Assembly: GCA_958450325.1 (NCBI GenBank)
Contig: OY288257.1
Location: 16,635,873-16,699,872, forward strand
From: Agrostemma githago
Lineage: Eukaryota > Streptophyta > Magnoliopsida > Caryophyllales > Caryophyllaceae
Direction: 5' to 3'
DNA length: 64,000 bases
Part shown: in pieces, positions 62,219 through 64,000 of the stretch
Layout: the number at the start of each line of letters is the position of its first letter
Position numbering within the stretch: position 1 is the stretch's first letter
The notes under the pieces: model-generated
What the model saw: only the letters and a program-made list of their open reading frames with translations
What the model was told of the DNA's origin: nothing
Database searches by the model: none
Translations under genes and position numbers: made by a program

Positions 62219-64000
62219 CAAGTATTGTCAAAGGATACACTAAAATTGGATCCAAAAATAATTAACAAAACTACAATTTCATCAGGGATGGTTGTTCCTA
62301 AAAGCATTCCAATTTCCGCGTTCTTGTCCTTTTTCTTCCCATCTACATTGATGTCCGCTTCAAGTATCTTTTCTTTGAACCCACGAAGCATGTCCAAAAA
62401 CTCATCAGTGTATGGTTCATTATGTTCAACAAGTGAGACACAAGTAAACAATTCAGACCATAATTCCCTAATTTTGTTTTTCTGCACATCCACAGTTTTA
62501 CAATCCTTAAGCAACTGGTCATTATTGTCAAAAATTGGATGGCAAGTAGCTAGTTTTGTCCACCTAGCGGCTACATATTGACTAGGAATTTTTTCATGTC
62601 GTCGACCTTTAAGAACTAAGAGAGCGTGCCTACAAAGAATTCCATGTCTTTCAAACTTCTTGCACGTGCATTCCAATTTTTCTTCATCGGACATAAAAGT
62701 AACCACATACACTTTATGATTCCTCAGATGATCTACGATAGAAATGAATTCAATTCCAGAATTTGGATCATTTCTTATGCCCTCAACATCACATGTGTAA
62801 CAAGCCTCCTTTAACTCTTCTTGAAACTCATAAAATATCTTTTGGGTATACATTTCCGATGCATGTTTCTCTAAGGCTAGAGGAGTCGATAACTTAGGGA
62901 ATGAGTACTTTGATGTGGCAATCAATCTTGCTTGTGTCCATCTTTGAGCATCCATGGCAGTCTCATATCTCATCCAAAATTCAACGAGTGTCAAGTTAGG
63001 ATTTGTGAACTTACTAAAGAAGTTGTTCTCTGACTCAGACCTTGATGTGGTTCTCATTAAACCTCCTAAAAACAAGTCACGAAAGTAAGCCGACACCCAT
63101 TTTTTTCCTAATGTTGAACTTATCTTTCAACCATTCATTATCTAACAATCCATAAGATTCCATGATTTTGGACCATTTTTCCTCAAACTCAGCCGGTTCA
63201 ACATCCTCACCCCAAACAATAGCGCTTAAATCTTTCAAGAAATTAGTATCCTTCAGTATTGCAGATGGTACCTTATCAGACAATTTTTTGAATATATGCC
63301 ACATGCAATACCTACGTTGTGTCTTCTTACCAAACACTTTTTTTATTCCTCCTTTTATTCCCAAATCTTGATCAGTTATTATACAAGCTGGATAACGACC
63401 ACCCATAGCATCTAAAAATCGCTCAAACAACCAAGAAAATGATTCCGCACTTTCATCAACTAAGAGCCCCGCCCCGAAAGTCACACACCTCTTATGATGG
63501 TCTACCCCCGTAAAAGGCGCAAAAATCATCTTATAGGTATTTTTCTTGAATGTAGTGTCAAATGAAAGCATATCCCCGAATAGCAAATAATTCTTAATAC
63601 TAATGGGGTCTGCCCAAAAAATTTGAGATAATCTACCCGTATCATCTACATCAAAATCAAAGTAAAATGAAGGACACATTGACTTTTTTCTCATAAAGTG
63701 CTCAATAAGCATTTGAGCATCAGCTTGTGACAAAAACTCTTTCACATCTCTTCCAAAATTTTTAAAATCTTCTAATGAAGCACCAATATTATTATAGCCT
63801 CTCACATATTCCTTAAACATTCTAAAGGTTTTAGTTGGCCCTTCATTAACCTTCGAATTGTCAATTATCATTTTTTTATGGACAATACTCAACTCTCTTG
63901 ATTGCTTCATATGTTCCATTGTCACAGGTGTGAGAGGAATGTGATTATGACCCTCAACAAAGCGATGAATTTCATATTCATCCTTAGGACGACATTTAAA
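62197..64000 (-). pseudogene. FAR1/FHY3-related (MULE-derived) protein, one frameshift, 5' end outside the window
   Basis: Reading from 64000: EIHRFVEGHNHIPLTP, the end of the FAR1 zinc-binding domain with its HNH residues. Then comes the MULE-type transposase core: FWADPISIKNYLLFGDMLSF leading to SFDTTFKKN (first Asp), then CIITDQDLGIKGGIKKVF (second Asp), RRYCMWHIFKKL, and RTTSRSESENNFFSKF (Glu region). The SWIM finger CTCKKFERHGILCRHALLVL (C-x-C...C-x-H) follows, then a C-terminal tail ending at 62197. Between KFNIRKK and SAYFRDLF the frame shifts in a run of seven A (plus-strand T at 63100-63106); one A fewer would restore RKKWVSAYFRD. This is a homopolymer error or a true break. FAR1 proteins are transcription factors domesticated from MULE transposases. 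The setting in a TIR element makes a transposase role possible. Confidence 0.85.

Larger units (their letters stand above)
60255..64000. mobile_element. Left part of another TA-flanked element holding a FAR1-like gene (right end outside window)
   Basis: Starts right after (TA)n with GATTTAGGTTCATGTGAGAA then CCACTAACTCAATGAG, similar in layout to the other TA-flanked ends. It contains plus-strand exons (60530-60586, 60905-61003, 61778-61877, 62091 onward) and the minus-strand FAR1-like gene. Membership is inferred because the right terminus is not in the window. Confidence 0.45.

Noticed and set aside
62063..62581. 172-residue plus-strand ORF as one gene
   Set aside because: Only the part up to about 62218 looks like exon sequence; the rest is antisense to the FAR1-like gene.

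Overview
ORGANISM. This is plant nuclear DNA, almost certainly from a eudicot. It has intron-bearing genes with GT-AG junctions, an R2R3-MYB gene of the MYB98 clade, Ty1/copia and Ty3/gypsy (Tat/Ogre-type) LTR retrotransposons, Stowaway-like MITEs, Helitron-like traces, long (TC)n/(TA)n microsatellites and a FAR1/FHY3-type gene. The mass of FAR1-like and TIR elements would fit Caryophyllales, but that is a guess. There is no prokaryotic content.

LAYOUT. 1-16.5 kb: AT-rich repeat DNA with two RPA70-like loci on the minus strand (1671-5479 and 8832-15084), each carrying in-frame stops. Between them, on the plus strand, lie spliceable fragments of a Raf-like kinase and a DEG protease, a pattern expected of a gene-capturing Helitron. 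A young copia-type element (11280-14514, TSD GTAAT) sits in intron 1 of the second RPA locus and contains a third, internal LTR. A 910-bp TIR element (15425-16334) follows. 17.2-36.1 kb: a decayed minus-strand Tat-type gypsy element is split by a 14.6-kb gag-only gypsy element (18725-33302, TSD ATTAG). The 5' LTR of that element was later invaded, in its (TA)n tract, by a gene-carrying TIR element and a 2-kb foldback element. 36.1-41.9 kb: nested LTR remnants, including a solo LTR with TSD GGATG. 42-47 kb: MITEs and otherwise empty AT-rich sequence. 47.2-53.3 kb: the one clearly intact ordinary gene, a three-exon MYB98-like transcription factor. 53.7-64 kb: a chain of four TIR elements separated by (TA)n, carrying an intact calmodulin-like gene, an unknown two-exon gene and a FAR1-like gene that runs off the right edge.

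HOW IT FITS TOGETHER. Apart from the MYB gene, the window is a mobile-DNA landscape with a readable order of insertions. The most interesting signal is a group of TIR elements that sit in (TA)n microsatellites and share a terminal motif around AGGATCCNGTGAG. Two members (19824-21340 and 55971-57207) share both ends but carry different host genes: a plastid START-domain exon in one, a complete EF-hand gene in the other. In the second, the transposon end itself supplies the start codon and about the first 28 codons of the calmodulin-like ORF. A neighbouring member encodes a FAR1/MULE-type protein and is a candidate source of transposase.
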